NCBI GenBank assembly: GCA_015501585.1
Contig: JADNRY010000079.1
Location: forward strand, 177,017 to 241,016
Length of the DNA stretch: 64,000 nucleotides
DNA from: Rhodocollybia butyracea
Lineage: Eukaryota; Basidiomycota; Agaricomycetes; Agaricales; Omphalotaceae
Reading direction: 5' to 3'
Of the stretch, positions 32,373 through 43,650 are shown in pieces. The translations under genes were made by a program, and so were the position numbers. Each line of letters opens with the position of its first letter. Within the stretch, counting starts at the first letter, position 1. The notes beneath the pieces are model-generated. The model ran no database searches. It was not told the DNA's origin and saw only the letters and a list, made by a program, of their open reading frames with translations.

Positions 32373-35300
32373 AAAATTTGCGTGCAATACATCTCACATT
32401 AAATTCCATATCAGAAAACTCACTTATAATACCTATACAATTTCAAGAGAAGGACTCATCTCCTTACTATACACTGATAGACTCAGGCGCATCTAGGGAA
32501 TTTGTGGACGAAGCCTTAGCCAACAAATTTAAAAATCAATTAGTAACACTCCCGAAACCCCTGCCGCTAACACTATTTGATGGGGAATTGACCTCAGGAG
32601 GAAAGATAACCCAAAAATTGAAGGCAAACATCTTTTTTGGGGATGGAACAACACACTACATAGAATTTTTGGTCACCAAATTACACCCAAGTGCATCGGT
32701 AGTTCTTGGCCTTCCATGGCTGCGCAAGTTCAATCCTGCCATAGATTGGAAACACCTTAAGGTTTCATTCCAACAAGGGATACAATTAGCTGGTGTAACA
32801 ATAGATGGAATAATGAGCTTGCCAACTGACCATATCAGAACTATCAAAACACCAAGACCAACAATCGAAGAAGTAGTAGAAGAGGAACCCAAACCACCAG
32901 TACTTAGTTTAGAGGAACCACTCCTACTCACTGAACAAGAATATCAAATATACCTAGAAGGAAAGAGGGATTTCCATGGAAATGGTAAGGAAACTCTTGG
33001 AAAGACAAGAGTATCCTCAGTAACAATAGAGGATATTGTGGAAGAACCCATACCAAAATGGCCAGGACTAGGACCAACTGATCCGCTCCTTCTACATATT
33101 GATGAGCTGGAGCATTATTATGAAAATAAAAGAAAGGAACAACGGAAAAAGGATCGCAAGGAGTATAAGGAAAGAAGAAAAGACCGAAGAAAAAATTCAG
33201 CAGGATCTGAAAAGAATACAGGAAAAAACAGTCAAAGAAATACACGCTGGAGGGACACTACTGGAGGACCGAAAATCGGCATGGTGAGTGCCGCCACATT
33301 CGCAAAACTTGCACAGTCAGGTTGTGAAACTTTCACCTTACATTATAATGTAAAGGGAGAGATCCACGAGTGGAAAGGTTGTGATGAGACTGATCAATTG
33401 AATATCAATATCAATGATCCGATCATGAGAGGAGATTCGATCACAGGAGACCCGATATCAAATAGCGATCAATGCAAATCATCCGATCAAAAACCGGAAC
33501 GGGCTTCTATGGCAAGCGACGAGGAAACATTGTTAAAGCATGTACCCTCAGAATACCATGACTTTGCCAAAGTGTTTGCGGCGGGAGAAGCAAAGACGTT
33601 GCCCCCTCATAGACCCTATGATATTGAAGTACATACAGAAGACAACAAGTTACCTCCACTAGGCAAGATATATAACATGTCAGAATTGGAACTCAAGACA
33701 TTGAAGGAATATATTGATGAGATGCTGAATAAGGGATTCATTAGGGCTTCATCATCGCCCATTGGAGCCCCAGTACTGTTTGCCAAGAAGAAGGATGGGA
33801 GCTTGAGACTGTGTGTTGACTACAGAGCATTGAATAGGTTAACCAAGAAAAATAAATATCCCCTTCCCCTGATAGGAAATCTGATTGACCAGTTAGGAAA
33901 GGCAAAGATATTTACTAAATTGGACCTAAGGGTAGGATACAACAATATTAGAATTTCTGAGGGCCATGAATGGAAAACTGCCTTTAGAACAAGATATGGT
34001 TCATATGAATATTTGGTCATGCCATTTGGACTGACTAATGCTCCTTCATATTTCCAATACTTCATGAATGACATTTTCCATGACCTAACAGATAATTTTG
34101 TTGTGGTTTACTTAGATGACATACTCATCTACTCCAAAAACAAGAAGGAACACCAACAACATGTAAGACAGGTTCTCCAAAGGTTAAAAGAACAGGATCT
34201 ACATGTAAAACCAGAGAAGTGTGAATTTCACACAACAGAGGTGGAATATCTAGGAGTTATTGTCTCCCCAGAAGGTATCAGAATGGACCCAAAGAAAGTA
34301 GAGGCAATAACCAAGTGGCCAGAACCAACCACCCTAAAGGAATTACAATCTTTCCTAGGATTTGCTAATTTTTATAGGCGCTTCATAGACAACTTTTCAG
34401 GAATAGTGAAACCATTGACCAAGTTGTTACAGAAGAATGCAACCTGGAAATGGAGTACTGAGTGTCAATCTGTATTTGATCTACTTAAGAAAGCATTTAC
34501 TGAAGCGCCAGTACTAAAGCACTTCAGAAGTGAATTACCTATCATTGTAGAATCGGATGCCTCTGACTATGCAATTGCCTCAATCATCTCTCAGTTCAAT
34601 CCAGAGACCGGGGAATTCCATCCAATAGCTTTTTTTGCCCGAGGTCTTGTGGCGGCGGAACTAAACTATGATATTTATGATAAGGAGATGTTAGCCATAG
34701 TTGAATCATTCAAACAATGGAGGGCTTACCTGGAAGGAGCAAAATACAAAGTTGAGGTATTTACAGACCACAATAACTTGCAGTGGTTCACAACAACAAA
34801 GAACCTAACACGGAGGCAAGCAAGATGGTCAGAATTCCTATCTGGATTTGACTTTCACATTAACTACCGACCTGGCAGACTGGGTATGAAACCTGATGCA
34901 CTCACGCGACGTGCGGATGTCTACCCAAAAAAGGGGGGAATAGTAGAAGCCAATAAGGACAACCAAAAAATTCTACTAAACCCAGAACAGTTGCTGGCGA
35001 CACTAATACTCAATGATGAAGCGGATGTTGCCAAAATTAGGAACTCAGCACATGACTCCTATTGGGAACACATGGAATTAGTAGCCAACTCTGACCACCC
35101 TGGACCATACAAGTCAGAAAACGGCCTACTACTCAGGGATGGACGAATATATGTACCAAAGGAACATAGACTACGAGTCCTTCAAGTACACCATGACCAC
35201 AAATTAAGAGGACACCCAGGTATACGGAAAACTCAACAAATGATCCTACAGACTTACTTCTGGCCAGGAATTCACAGAGATGTTAAAAGATATGTGCTTT

Positions 35301-36487
35301 CTTGTCATGAATGCCAGAGAGGGAAGGCATTAAGGTTAAGGAAACTTGGACTATTAAAGCCTTTGCCAATAGGGGAACGACCCTGGAGTTCAATTTCTGT
35401 GGACCATATTGTGGAACTCCCAATATCCAATGGCTATGATGCAATAATGGTAGTAGTGTGCAGGCTCACAAAGCAGGCCATATTTGTACCATGCCATACT
35501 ACAGATAAATCAGAAGACCTAGCAAAATTGTTTATAAGAGATGTGTTCTCAAAACATGGTCTCCCTGTGGATATAGTGTCTGACCGTGGAACACTGTTTA
35601 CTTCAAAATTATGGACATCCCTATGTCAAATACTTGGAGTAAAACAAAATTTATCTACTGCCTACCATCCACAGACTGATGGACAGACAGAGCGAACCAA
35701 TCAAACCCTTGAACAATATTTACGAATGTTTGTAAATTATGATCAAGATGATTGGGCCGAATGGTTGCCTCTATCAGAGTTTGTCTTCAACAATACACCC
35801 AGTGATGCCACCGGAGTCACCCCTTTCTTTGCCAACAAAGGGTATCACCCCAGACTAACCTTAACATTAAAGGATGTACCAAGTCATCGTGCACATCTTA
35901 AGGCACTTGAACTCAAACAGGTACATGAATATCTTAAGGAGGAAATACAAAAATCAAATAGGAATTACGAAAAACAAATAAATAAACATAGGAGAGAAGA
36001 GAGTAATGGATGGAATGTGGGGACAAAGGTGTGGTTGAACTCTAAGAATCTAAAGACAAAACGGCCGTCCAAAAAGCTAGATTATAAGAAGTTTGGACCG
36101 TTCTCCATTAAAGAAAGGATATCTACACATGCATACCGACTCAGACTCCCAGAGTCTATGGGAAAAGTGCATAATGTGTTTCATATAGATTTACTTAGTG
36201 AGCAACCGCCGGAGTATTTTCCTACAAGGAAACCAGCTCCTCAACCCCCCATTGAACTTGAAGAAGGAGAAGAATATGAGGTCAAACAAATATTAGATTG
36301 TAAAAGGATCAGAGGAAGGATGTTATATTTAGTGAGATGGGAGGGATATGGGCCCGAAGACGATACTTGGGAACCAATCTGGCACTTACCGCGGGCACAA
36401 GAGGCGGTCGACGATTTCCATTTACTTCACCCTAACAAAGTTAGGCTTAAGGAATATGAATGGGATCGAGAAACGCAAACTCAATAA
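32312..36487 (+). CDS. pol: Gypsy copy B pol: protease, RT, RNase H, integrase, chromodomain
   Basis: Open from the -1 slip point to TAA 36485-36487. Numbering from the TTG at 32378: protease DSGAS at 35; RT with [24 protein letters not shown] and YLDD at 578-581; RNase H with VESDAS and YDKEMLAIVE and TDHNNL; integrase zinc site HHDHKLRGHPG...CHECQ near 938-985; catalytic D1009, D1069, E1105, giving the D,D35E spacing exactly; GPF motif; chromodomain YLVRWEGYGPEDDTWEP near 1310-1330. There is no ATG between the gag stop and protease, so expression as a Gag-Pol fusion is required. Chromodomains of this group direct integration to modified chromatin. All catalytic residues are present. Confidence 0.96.
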   Translation, partial: LTKDSEDHGGAVQGLEESSSENLRAIHLTLNSISENSLIIPIQFQEKDSSPYYTLIDSGASREFVDEALANKFKNQLVTLPKPLPLTLFDGELTSGGKITQKLKANIFFGDGTTHYIEFLVTKLHPSASVVLGLPWLRKFNPAIDWKHLKVSFQQGIQLAGVTIDGIMSLPTDHIRTIKTPRPTIEEVVEEEPKPPVLSLEEPLLLTEQEYQIYLEGKRDFHGNGKETLGKTRVSSVTIEDIVEEPIPKWPGLGPTDPLLLHIDELEHYYENKRKEQRKKDRKEYKERRKDRRKNSAGSEKNTGKNSQRNTRWRDTTGGPKIGMVSAATFAKLAQSGCETFTLHYNVKGEIHEWKGCDETDQLNININDPIMRGDSITGDPISNSDQCKSSDQKPERASMASDEETLLKHVPSEYHDFAKVFAAGEAKTLPPHRPYDIEVHTEDNKLPPLGKIYNMSELELKTLKEYIDEMLNKGFIRASSSPIGAPVLFAKKKDGSLRLCVDYRALNRLTKKNKYPLPLIGNLIDQLGKAKIFTKLDLRVGYNNIRISEGHEWKTAFRTRYGSYEYLVMPFGLTNAPSYFQYFMNDIFHDLTDNFVVVYLDDILIYSKNKKEHQQHVRQVLQRLKEQDLHVKPEKCEFHTTEVEYLGVIVSPEGIRMDPKKVEAITKWPEPTTLKELQSFLGFANFYRRFIDNFSGIVKPLTKLLQKNATWKWSTECQSVFDLLKKAFTEAPVLKHFRSELPIIVESDASDYAIASIISQFNPETGEFHPIAFFARGLVAAELNYDIYDKEMLAIVESFKQWRAYLEGAKYKVEVFTDHNNLQWFTTTKNLTRRQARWSEFLSGFDFHINYRPGRLGMKPDALTRRADVYPKKGGIVEANKDNQKILLNPEQLLATLILNDEADVAKIRNSAHDSYWEHMELVANSDHPGPYKSENGLLLRDGRIYVPKEHRLRVLQVHHDHKLRGHPGIRKTQQMILQTYFWPGIHRDVKRYVLSCHECQRGKALRLRKLGLLKPLPIGERPWSSISVDHIVELPISNGYDAIMVVVCRLTKQAIFVPCHTTDKSEDLAKLFIRDVFSKHGLPVDIVSDRGTLFTSKLWTSLCQILGVKQNLSTAYHPQTDGQTERTNQTLEQYLRMFVNYDQDDWAEWLPLSEFVFNNTPSDATGVTPFFANKGYHPRLTLTLKDVPSHRAHLKALELKQVHEYLKEEIQKSNRNYEKQINKHRREESNGWNVGTKVWLNSKNLKTKRPSKKLDYKKFGPFSIKERISTHAYRLRLPESMGKVHNVFHIDLLSEQPPEYFPTRKPAPQPPIELEEGEEYEVKQILDCKRIRGRMLYLVRWEGYGPEDDTWEPIWHLPRAQEAVDDFHLLHPNKVRLKEYEWDRETQTQ

Positions 36488-36551
36488 GGGAGCATTCTAT
36501 TTTAGTATGCTACTTAAACAAATTGGGTAATCTCGGTCACGGAATGTACAA

Positions 36552-38006
36552 CTACGCAACAGGAGAAGAAATTTCATATACATCTGAGGTAGAAGATTGA
36601 AGGGACATAGCCGAAAGAGCGGGAGAATAAGGTTGATACTCGGGAGACTCAAAGAGTGACGGATATTCCAAGTTATCATTCTCCGAAACCGAACCCTCCT
36701 CATCCTCAAACCTAACTTGCTTACCCATGGCCTTAGCAGAAACCGTCCCAGTGAGAAAAGCAGGGAGGTCATCAGCTACACGTTGAAGTACAAAGTCAGG
36801 CTCGTGAGCCAAGTCCCAAGCAAAGACACCGGACTGAGGGACAAATCTAGAAGCAAATGCTACGGGATTTCCGATTCGGGAATCAAACTTCTTGACAACC
36901 GCCAACGACTTCATAGCAGCATCCACAATAGATGACAGGCAGTCCAAGTCCGCGATGACCTGAGTACGGACATCATTGGCTGAGTCGATATCTGTCCAAG
37001 CCATATCGCACACATGGAGTCGTGTTTTATCCAAGTCATCCGCAATGGCAACAATAAATTGAGTCAGATCACCCTTGGAAAAGGTATGGACCATGGAAGC
37101 AAGGTCTCGAGAAGCCCCGATATAAAATTGGAGATAAGAGGAGAGATGCTGGTACATAACAACCAGCTGGTTGTAGTCTCGAACAGCAGTAGCATGGGTG
37201 GACTGAAGAACAATGAGCTCCTGTTTACGTGCATAAATCAAGGTCTCCAACTCCTCGTTACGCTTTCGGAGATCATCACCATGGGAAACTAGGATACCAG
37301 TTTGGGTTTGAAGAGAATGGTTGTTGTTATCAGATATGTGGAGACGTTCCTTTATTTCATCTACAGCACGCCGAAGGCTCTTGATACGGTTCCCGTTACG
37401 GTGGTGACGGCGAGAGTCAACAGAGCGGTGATCAAGGTCCGTATATTGCCTACACAAAAAAGGGAAAAATCCAATCACTTAAAAAAGGAATAAAAAATCG
37501 GAGAGAAATAACAACACATACTTCAATAAAGCCTGATATTTACCATCAACAGCTTCGTAATCCATCTTCAGTTGCTGGATATACATCTCCATTCCTGCAA
37601 TCATCTCGGCGGAACTAGCTTCTTGCTCATGTCGTTCCACAGCCATCCGGAATAACTCACTGTAGCAGGAAAGATCCATAAGCAGTAAAAATCAAGAGGA
37701 ACTATGCAACTCACTCGTCATTATGATCAATTTCCCTAGTAATAGTCAAGCCCATAATTACCAAGGCCTGAACAACAGCGAGAGGAAGACGTTGAACGTC
37801 GAAAGTAGTGGCGCCAAGACCTTGGACATCAAAGCTCAACTGAGTCAAACGGGGATCATTGATCAATTGGGTAAGTGCGTGACGGATTGCAGCATGATCG
37901 ACATAATTATTAGCGATTGGAGTACCAACAGACCTCTCATATGGAGGAAGGGTAGACTCCCTTGAGTAGGGAGAGTTGGGGGAGTTACAACAGAAGTGGT
38001 ATTCAT
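36552..38006 (-). pseudogene. Gypsy copy B antisense gene, exon 1 frameshifted
   Basis: Exons 38006-37715, 37659-37522 and 37449-36552 correspond to those in copy A with the same splice sites. A G6 run in copy A is G5 here (about 37978-37982), which shifts the frame after residue 10 (TPP) and leads to an early stop within exon 1. Two substitutions relative to copy A are visible in exon 3 (K..L to K..I and R to H). Only an internal start could give a product. Confidence 0.7.
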
Positions 38007-38627
38007 AATGGACTGAAGTAGGAGATGAAAACAGGGAGCTGGAAGCGACCTGAAGAGAATATCCTAAAGATCAGCCTTTTATAAGCAAAGGAAAATCGGA
38101 TAATCTTCCGAGGGCTTGTAGATGGATTGTAAAAGACAATCCCACTGGATTTTCTAGAATAACGTTCTTTCAAATGTGAGCAGAAAGAGCCGAGAGATGA
38201 ACGCAGGTTCAAACGTCTGGTGAGCAAAATCTCTTCGACAATAAGCGGTCAAAGAGGTCAGTAGGAAGACAACGAGGCCGCCACCATATGCTTCAGACTA
38301 AATCCGATGAATTACAATGGTAATTTTATTATCGTGACTAGGTAAAATTGCCATAATTATTCCCGGAAGAATGCCGAAACCATACACAGAATAAGTAAGA
38401 AAGACAAAGGACAAGCTATACATAGAATGGTATTTCCGATCTGACAGTGGCATGGTGCGGGAAGGAGCGAGAAGAACCCCCCGCATATATGAAGTACAGA
38501 ATGTTCTACATTTACAACTTGATACTAGGCCTTGATCAAGGTTAAGTATTACACTGATTTTCGAGTGGAAGGGTAAAGAATTTATTATCAGACCTCGAGG
38601 GCTCGGTCTTATGGGAGGGGGAAATAC

Positions 38628-39526
38628 TGTCAGGAAGCGTATCAAGGAAACAAGTGCGCGGGAGCGCTTATCCGAGTAGTGGATCGACATCAATCAATTG
38701 CATTAATTTAGACAATTGATCAATCAAACAATCTTATAAAGATTGTTAATCTCTGATTTGGAATTCTACGGAATCTACGGATTGTTCTCGGGACCTTGCC
38801 AACGTCCCGTAATCATGCACAAATGACTCTTCTCTTAGAAACGAGTCATATCTATGCTTATCTAGTCATCTATAGTCAGTAGTTAAGTACCGACAATTAT
38901 TTACTTGTATATAGTCATTATTACACATAACGAGTCATATTGGGGAACCGGGAACCTACCGAAACACTATAAAATAGTGAGCTATTCGATTTCTGGTCCC
39001 CAGACTTCTTATTTTGTAACCACCACTTCGTGAATATACACTCTGCATTCTGACTACTATCTTGAGAGCATTACCTTGAGAATACATCCAATAACTAGAT
39101 ACTTACTGAGCAAATACCAGATAAGTACACTGTTTTGAAGCCTATATTGAGCACCATTCCAATATAGTAAATTTACCAGCATCCCTGACGAATTACTGAG
39201 CGTTTCCAGTAATATTTACGACTCCCACATTTATCCTGTGAAGATTACTGAGCATATCCCAGTAATACTTACGACTCCATTACTGAGTGTTTCCAGTAAT
39301 AACAACGACTTACAGCACTACTACTGAGTATTTCCAGTAGTACTCACGACCTATACCACTATTACTGAGCCTTTCCAGTAATACTTACACCCAATAAACC
39401 CATATAACAAGATTGTAGCCTACTCAGTATATATCAACCCCAAGGCTAATCTACTGCCTAGTAAACCCAGATCTGAGTATATAAAATACAGTGTTGGCAA
39501 AGGAGACTCGTATCCGACTCTTCACA
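38628..39526 (+). repeat. Gypsy LTR3 (899 bp)
   Basis: Three private differences from LTR1 and LTR2. Its last ten bases ACTCTTCACA (39517-39526) are repeated at 46013-46022, beyond the long-TIR element, so the element inserted at the LTR edge. Confidence 0.95.
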
Positions 39527-40343
39527 CCTTTTGACTGGAGTCATTTTGAGTGAAGTCAAAAATGTAAAGTCAAAAATGACTCCACCTGACTGGAGTCATT
39601 TAAAAATGTAAAGTTGAAAATGACTCCACCTGACTGGAGTCATTTTTGACATATAAACACAAGGCTCATTTTCGGTTCATTTTCACCATCTCCTCCCTTT
39701 ACCCCAGACCCAAAAATAAGTTTCATATCTCCACCAGTTTTTGCTCAATTTTGATGATATAGGACGCGTTCAGAATCATTTATGAGTTGTCTCTATACTA
39801 TATAAGTTTCAGGGCATCATTTTGTATTTTTGTTACTACCTCCTCCTCACCCAAGCCCTAAAGTGAGTTTTACTCATATTTCCATCATTTCTGACTCGAT
39901 TTTTCCGTTTTAGGGTGCGTTTAGAATCGTCTAGGACCGTCTCTATGCTTTGTAAGTTTCTAGTCATTATTCCCCATGTTAATTACCTCCTCCTGCTCAC
40001 AGGCTCACAGGCCCAAAAGTGAGTTTTATTCATATCTCCATCAGTTCTTACTCAATTTTGATGATCCAGGGCATGTTTAGAATCGTTCAGAATGGTCTAT
40101 CAGTCGTCTCTATGCTCCATATGTTTCAGGTCACCATCCCCCTCCTTCCCTTGCAGTTGATTACTGTACATTGAAGTTAGTAGTGTAATATGTAATATGT
40201 TGCTAAATCCATATACAAATGATTTTCTGCTTCTCGTTGATAACATGCATTGAACAGTCCAATAATACTGATTTCTGAACTGGTGCTTTTTACTTCAGAA
40301 GTTCTGGGCAGACCCCAGGGAGCCCCAGGAAAGCTCAGAGGCA
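39527..40343 (+). repeat. Left terminal inverted repeat of the long-TIR element
   Basis: Outer part: GACTGGAGTCA motifs in inverted and direct copies (an extra ~46-bp unit relative to the right arm). Inner part: about four ~140-bp tandem units, each with a pyrimidine-rich CCTCCTCC stretch, AGTGAGTTTTA.TCATAT.TCCATCA and CGTTTAGAATCGT. Ends near GGAAAGCTCAGAGG. Confidence 0.85.
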
Positions 40344-40359
40344 CTGGAAAAATGCAAAT

Positions 40360-40490
40360 TACTGACCTGCAACCAGTTAAGACCTGTGGGAAACCAGTAC
40401 CGGGATCCACAGGTCAGATACCAGCAGGTATTCCCACGGGTCTGACCCGCAGGTACCGGCGGGGGGACCTGGACTCATGATCATCCTTAA
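40360..40490 (+). repeat. MITE-like fragment inside the long-TIR element
   Basis: GC-rich block with CAGGTC, CCCACGGGTCTGACC and GGTACCGG phrases and a right end CATCCTTA, shared with the blocks at 44500-44757 and 53563-53823. The left terminus is not recognisable. Confidence 0.45.
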
Positions 40491-40927
40491 TCTGGAAAGG
40501 CACTAACCATCTTGACTGCATCTGTGGATGACATGCTACCTGGCTCAGCAGGCAAGGTGGGGTCTGATCTTGTAGTTGCCCAACTACAGTCTCTATATGA
40601 GATCACCAACAACAGTGAACCAACTTTGCACTTGGGGTGCAACATCCAATGGGATTGTGAACACTGCACTATCAAACTCAATCAACATGCATACACTGTC
40701 TCCATCCTTCACAAATTTGGCTATGAAAACTGCAACACAGTTGCAACTCCCATGGCACCTGGATGTCATCTCTTTCTCACTTCTACAGATATCTCTGATG
40801 AAGAATGGAAGAAAGCCTTGGAACTCCCCTACACTGCTCTCATTGGAAAGTGTATGTATCTTACCACATGCTCACATCTGGACTTATCATACACTATCCA
40901 TGAACTTGCTCCGTTCATGAGCAACTT
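40491..40927 (+). pseudogene. Copia RT fragment captured in the long-TIR element
   Basis: Reads the C-terminal half of a copia RT: TASVDDML (Ser in place of Tyr of YVDD), LGCNIQWD, IKLNQHAYTVSILHKFG, VATPMAPG and LPYTALIGKCMYL. It ends at MSNF, where the palindrome inserted, and continues at 42100. There is no LTR, gag or integrase, so it is a captured or deleted relic. Confidence 0.8.
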
Positions 40928-42099
40928 CAGCTGATTCTGTCAGACCTTTGTAAAGGTATCCTATAGCACTCATAGCTACTTTTAAAAGGTTAGCAATAAC
41001 ACTTGGATCTCCCAATATAGAGGCTGCCGGCTCCCTATGGCTCAGGCGGCAGTCCTGGCATGGCTGGTAGATAACTTGATAGATACCATATCAGGAAAAG
41101 ATAAAAATGATATGAGCTATATAAGCACCTAAAATCAAGAAAAAATCGTAAAAAATGCTGAAAATTCCAGGTGGCATGCAGGGGGTAGGGCGCATGAGCA
41201 GGGGCATGGGAAACCACTCAGAAAGATGATTTTGGCTACCTAGATGCCTAAAATCGCGAAAAAATTGTAAAAAATGGGGAATGTATTCTAGGTGGCATGT
41301 GGGGGGCAGGGCGCATGAGCGGCAGCATGGGAAACCATGTGTAAATGCTCCTGTAAATCGAAAAAATACCGCAAAAATGCCGGAAAAATCATCAAAAAAT
41401 GCTGAAAAAGTCCAAGTGTGTGGATATAGTATAGGGGCATCGGCGCACTAGCAGGAGCGTGGGAAACCACCTGTAAATGCTCCTGTAAATCGAAATGATA
41501 CAGGAAAAATACAGGAAAAAATGCCGGAAAAATTGGGAAAAGTTTCAAAAATTTCAATTTACAGGAGCATTTACAGGTGGTTTCCCACGCTCCTGCTAGT
41601 GCGCCGATGCCCCTATACTATATCCACACACTTGGACTTTTTCAGCATTTTTTGGTGATTTTTTCGATTTACAGGAGCATTTACACATGGTTTCCCATGC
41701 TGCCGCTCATGCGCCCTGCCCCCACATGCCACCTAGAATACATTCCCCATTTTTTACGATTTTTTCGCGATTTTAGGCATCTAGGTAGCTAAAATCATCT
41801 TTCTGAGTGGTTTCCCATGCCCCTGCTCATGCGCCCTGCCCCCCCCCCCCTGCATGCCACCTGGAATATTTTCGGCATTTTTTACGATTTTTTTTATTGA
41901 TTTTAGGTGCTTATATAGCTCATATCATTTTTATCTTTTCCTGATATGATATCTATCAAGTTATCTACCAGCCATGCCGCCTGAGCCATAGGGAGCCGGC
42001 AGCCTCTATATTGTGAGATCCAAGTGTTATCACTAACCTTTGTAAAGTTAGCCACAAGGGTCATCAGATACCTTTACAAAGGTCTGACAGAATGTGGTG
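40928..42099. mobile_element. 1.17 kb palindromic foldback element
   Basis: Two arms of about 555 bp (40928-41487 and 41548-42099) are near-perfect reverse complements around a ~60-bp spacer. The arms contain tandem ~140-bp units with GTTTCCCATGC and CATGCGCCCTGCCCC phrases. Flanking GCAACTT (40921-40927 and 42100-42106) is a likely 7-bp TSD; without the element the copia frame rejoins as MSNFGPLHV. No coding capacity. Confidence 0.85.
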
Positions 42100-42363
42100 G
42101 CAACTTTGGACCTTTGCATGTCACAGTAGCAAAACACCTCTTACAGTACATCAAAGGTTCACTTTCTCCAATACAATGCTATGGAATTTGGTTAGGATGT
42201 CTCAATCCTGGATATCCACTGGTCACTGCCCTCTTGGACTCTGACTGGGGAATGGGAGATGGTAGGAAGTCTGTTTCTGGTTTTCTCGTTATGTTAGGTT
42301 CATATCCAGTTTCCTGGAGCTCCAAGCAACAGGCTGTCATTGCTCTCTCATCTTGCAATAATT
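42100..42363 (+). pseudogene. Copia RNase H fragment, continuation of 40491-40927
   Basis: FGPLHVTVAKHLLQYIKGS, then LDSDWG (RNase H D-x-D region) and SWSSKQQAVIALSS, ending at a TGA at 42362-42364 where functional elements continue with STEAEY. Same frame as the part before the palindrome. Confidence 0.78.
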
Positions 42364-42926
42364 GATCTAGTTTTTACTGGTCTTTGAAATGCATTACAAA
42401 ACAACTGTAACAGCTAACAAACAATACTTCTAATACATGATTTTCATGCCTAGGCATGTAACTATACTTTTTGACACACTGTGTAGTATATACAATGCAA
42501 TAAGAGAACTATATGGAGCCCAAGCATGATAGTTGTAGCAGAAGCTTAGTATCTTAACAATAATACTTAGCTAGCCATTACAATACACATACGGGCATAG
42601 TCGGAAGCCAAGCTAGCAGGGATACTTGAGGTGCCCAGAGATGTTAACACTATGCTAATCAAACTAGTTTCTACTCAGGAGTTTATCACTCTAACAAAAG
42701 GGATGTCTTGAAGTGGGATAAGAGCTAGTGGACACACCACCCAGGGATATATTCAAAGGAGGGAAGGCAAACCTTGTACTTTAGAAACAGCTAGTTCATG
42801 AATACTATAGATCTTATGATCTACAAGGGAATCGAGATATTCTGAAGCCACGGTCTGGAACAAAGCAGAGATACTGTCCAATGGGGTTGACTAGTGAATT
42901 TGACAAAGGCTTGGTAATTGGCTTGA
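42364..42926. other. Unclassified interior of the long-TIR element
   Basis: AT-rich sequence without gene, terminal repeat or recognisable element. Confidence 0.4.
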
Positions 42927-43303
42927 AGGCGCTAGAAAACAACCTAACAAATACAAGACCGCGCCTAACCAGACTATCAATTTATTTAAAGGGAGCAAGG
43001 CTGGGTTGTCAAAGATTCCCCAAAGAAAGTTAAGATATTGAATGTAAGATGATACACTAGCCAGTGTAGTGAAACAATTGAACTAGCATAGTGTGATAAT
43101 TGGTTTGGTTTGTACTGGTATGTGAAAGGCGCTAGAAAAAAACCTAACAAATACAAGACTGTGCCTAACCAGACTATCAATTTGTTTAAAGGGAGCAAGG
43201 CTGGGTTGTCTAAGGTTCCCCAAAGAAAGTTAAGATATCAAATGTAAGATGATACACCAGCCAGTGTAGTGAAACAACTGAACTAGCATAGACTATTGTC
43301 TAA
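42927..43303. repeat. Two-copy tandem duplication, ~201 bp period
   Basis: Units 42927-43127 and 43128-43303 both start GGCGCTAGAAAA and share CCTAACCAGACTATCAATTT and AAGGGAGCAAGGCTGGGTTG with about 90% identity by eye. A short GT microsatellite follows near 43352-43368. Confidence 0.85.
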
Positions 43304-43408
43304 GTTGTGCATGTATGTCCAACCGAAAAGCCAAATAACCAAATAACCATATGTGTGTGTGTGTGTGTCCAATGATAACCAAAACCAAAACCAATACAAT
43401 GCAACTAG

Positions 43409-43650
43409 GACAAAACACTCCTGGGCAAACTCTGGCTCCAGCTAGCGTAACACCATAACTTCCCTGACCAAACTCTGGGCCAAGCTATGAAACTGTGAGT
43501 GAACTTAATCACTAGGAACTCGTACCACAATCATAGCGGCTTGCTAATACTCATTAAGAGCTAGCTAAGGAACCCTCACTCTGGAGCCGAATAATTCCTT
43601 ACTAGAAGCCATCCCCTCTAAGGAAGCAACTAGATTCATGCAAAAGATCT
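43409..43650. repeat. Dispersed repeat, copy 1 (also at 53425-53912)
   Basis: Shares CACTCCTGGGCAAACTCTG, CCAAACTCTGGG, AGCTAGCTAAGGAACCCTC and ATCCCCTCTAAGGAAGCAA with 53425-53912. This copy lacks the MITE present in the other. The stretch 43651-44499 that follows shows no gene. Confidence 0.8.

Larger units (their letters stand above)
25456..39526 (+). mobile_element. Gypsy copy B: Ty3/gypsy chromovirus with nested gag-only copia
   Basis: 14,071 bp, or 12,447 bp without the nested element and its 5-bp TSD, the same as copy A. One nonsense codon in gag, pol fully open, antisense gene frameshifted, primer site split. Purine tract at 38613-38624. Ends at LTR3, whose last ten bases were duplicated when the long-TIR element inserted. 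Confidence 0.95.

Noticed and set aside
13908..39526. Pure assembly duplication of one gypsy element
   Set aside because: The two copies differ at many scattered sites and only copy B has the nested copia with its TSD, so two real copies are more likely; long reads would settle it.
40250..40480. Gene in the inner part of the left TIR (frames mirrored near 45045)
   Set aside because: Open only because of the repeated CCCAGG/AGCCTC phrases; the two arms give different, unrelated peptides.
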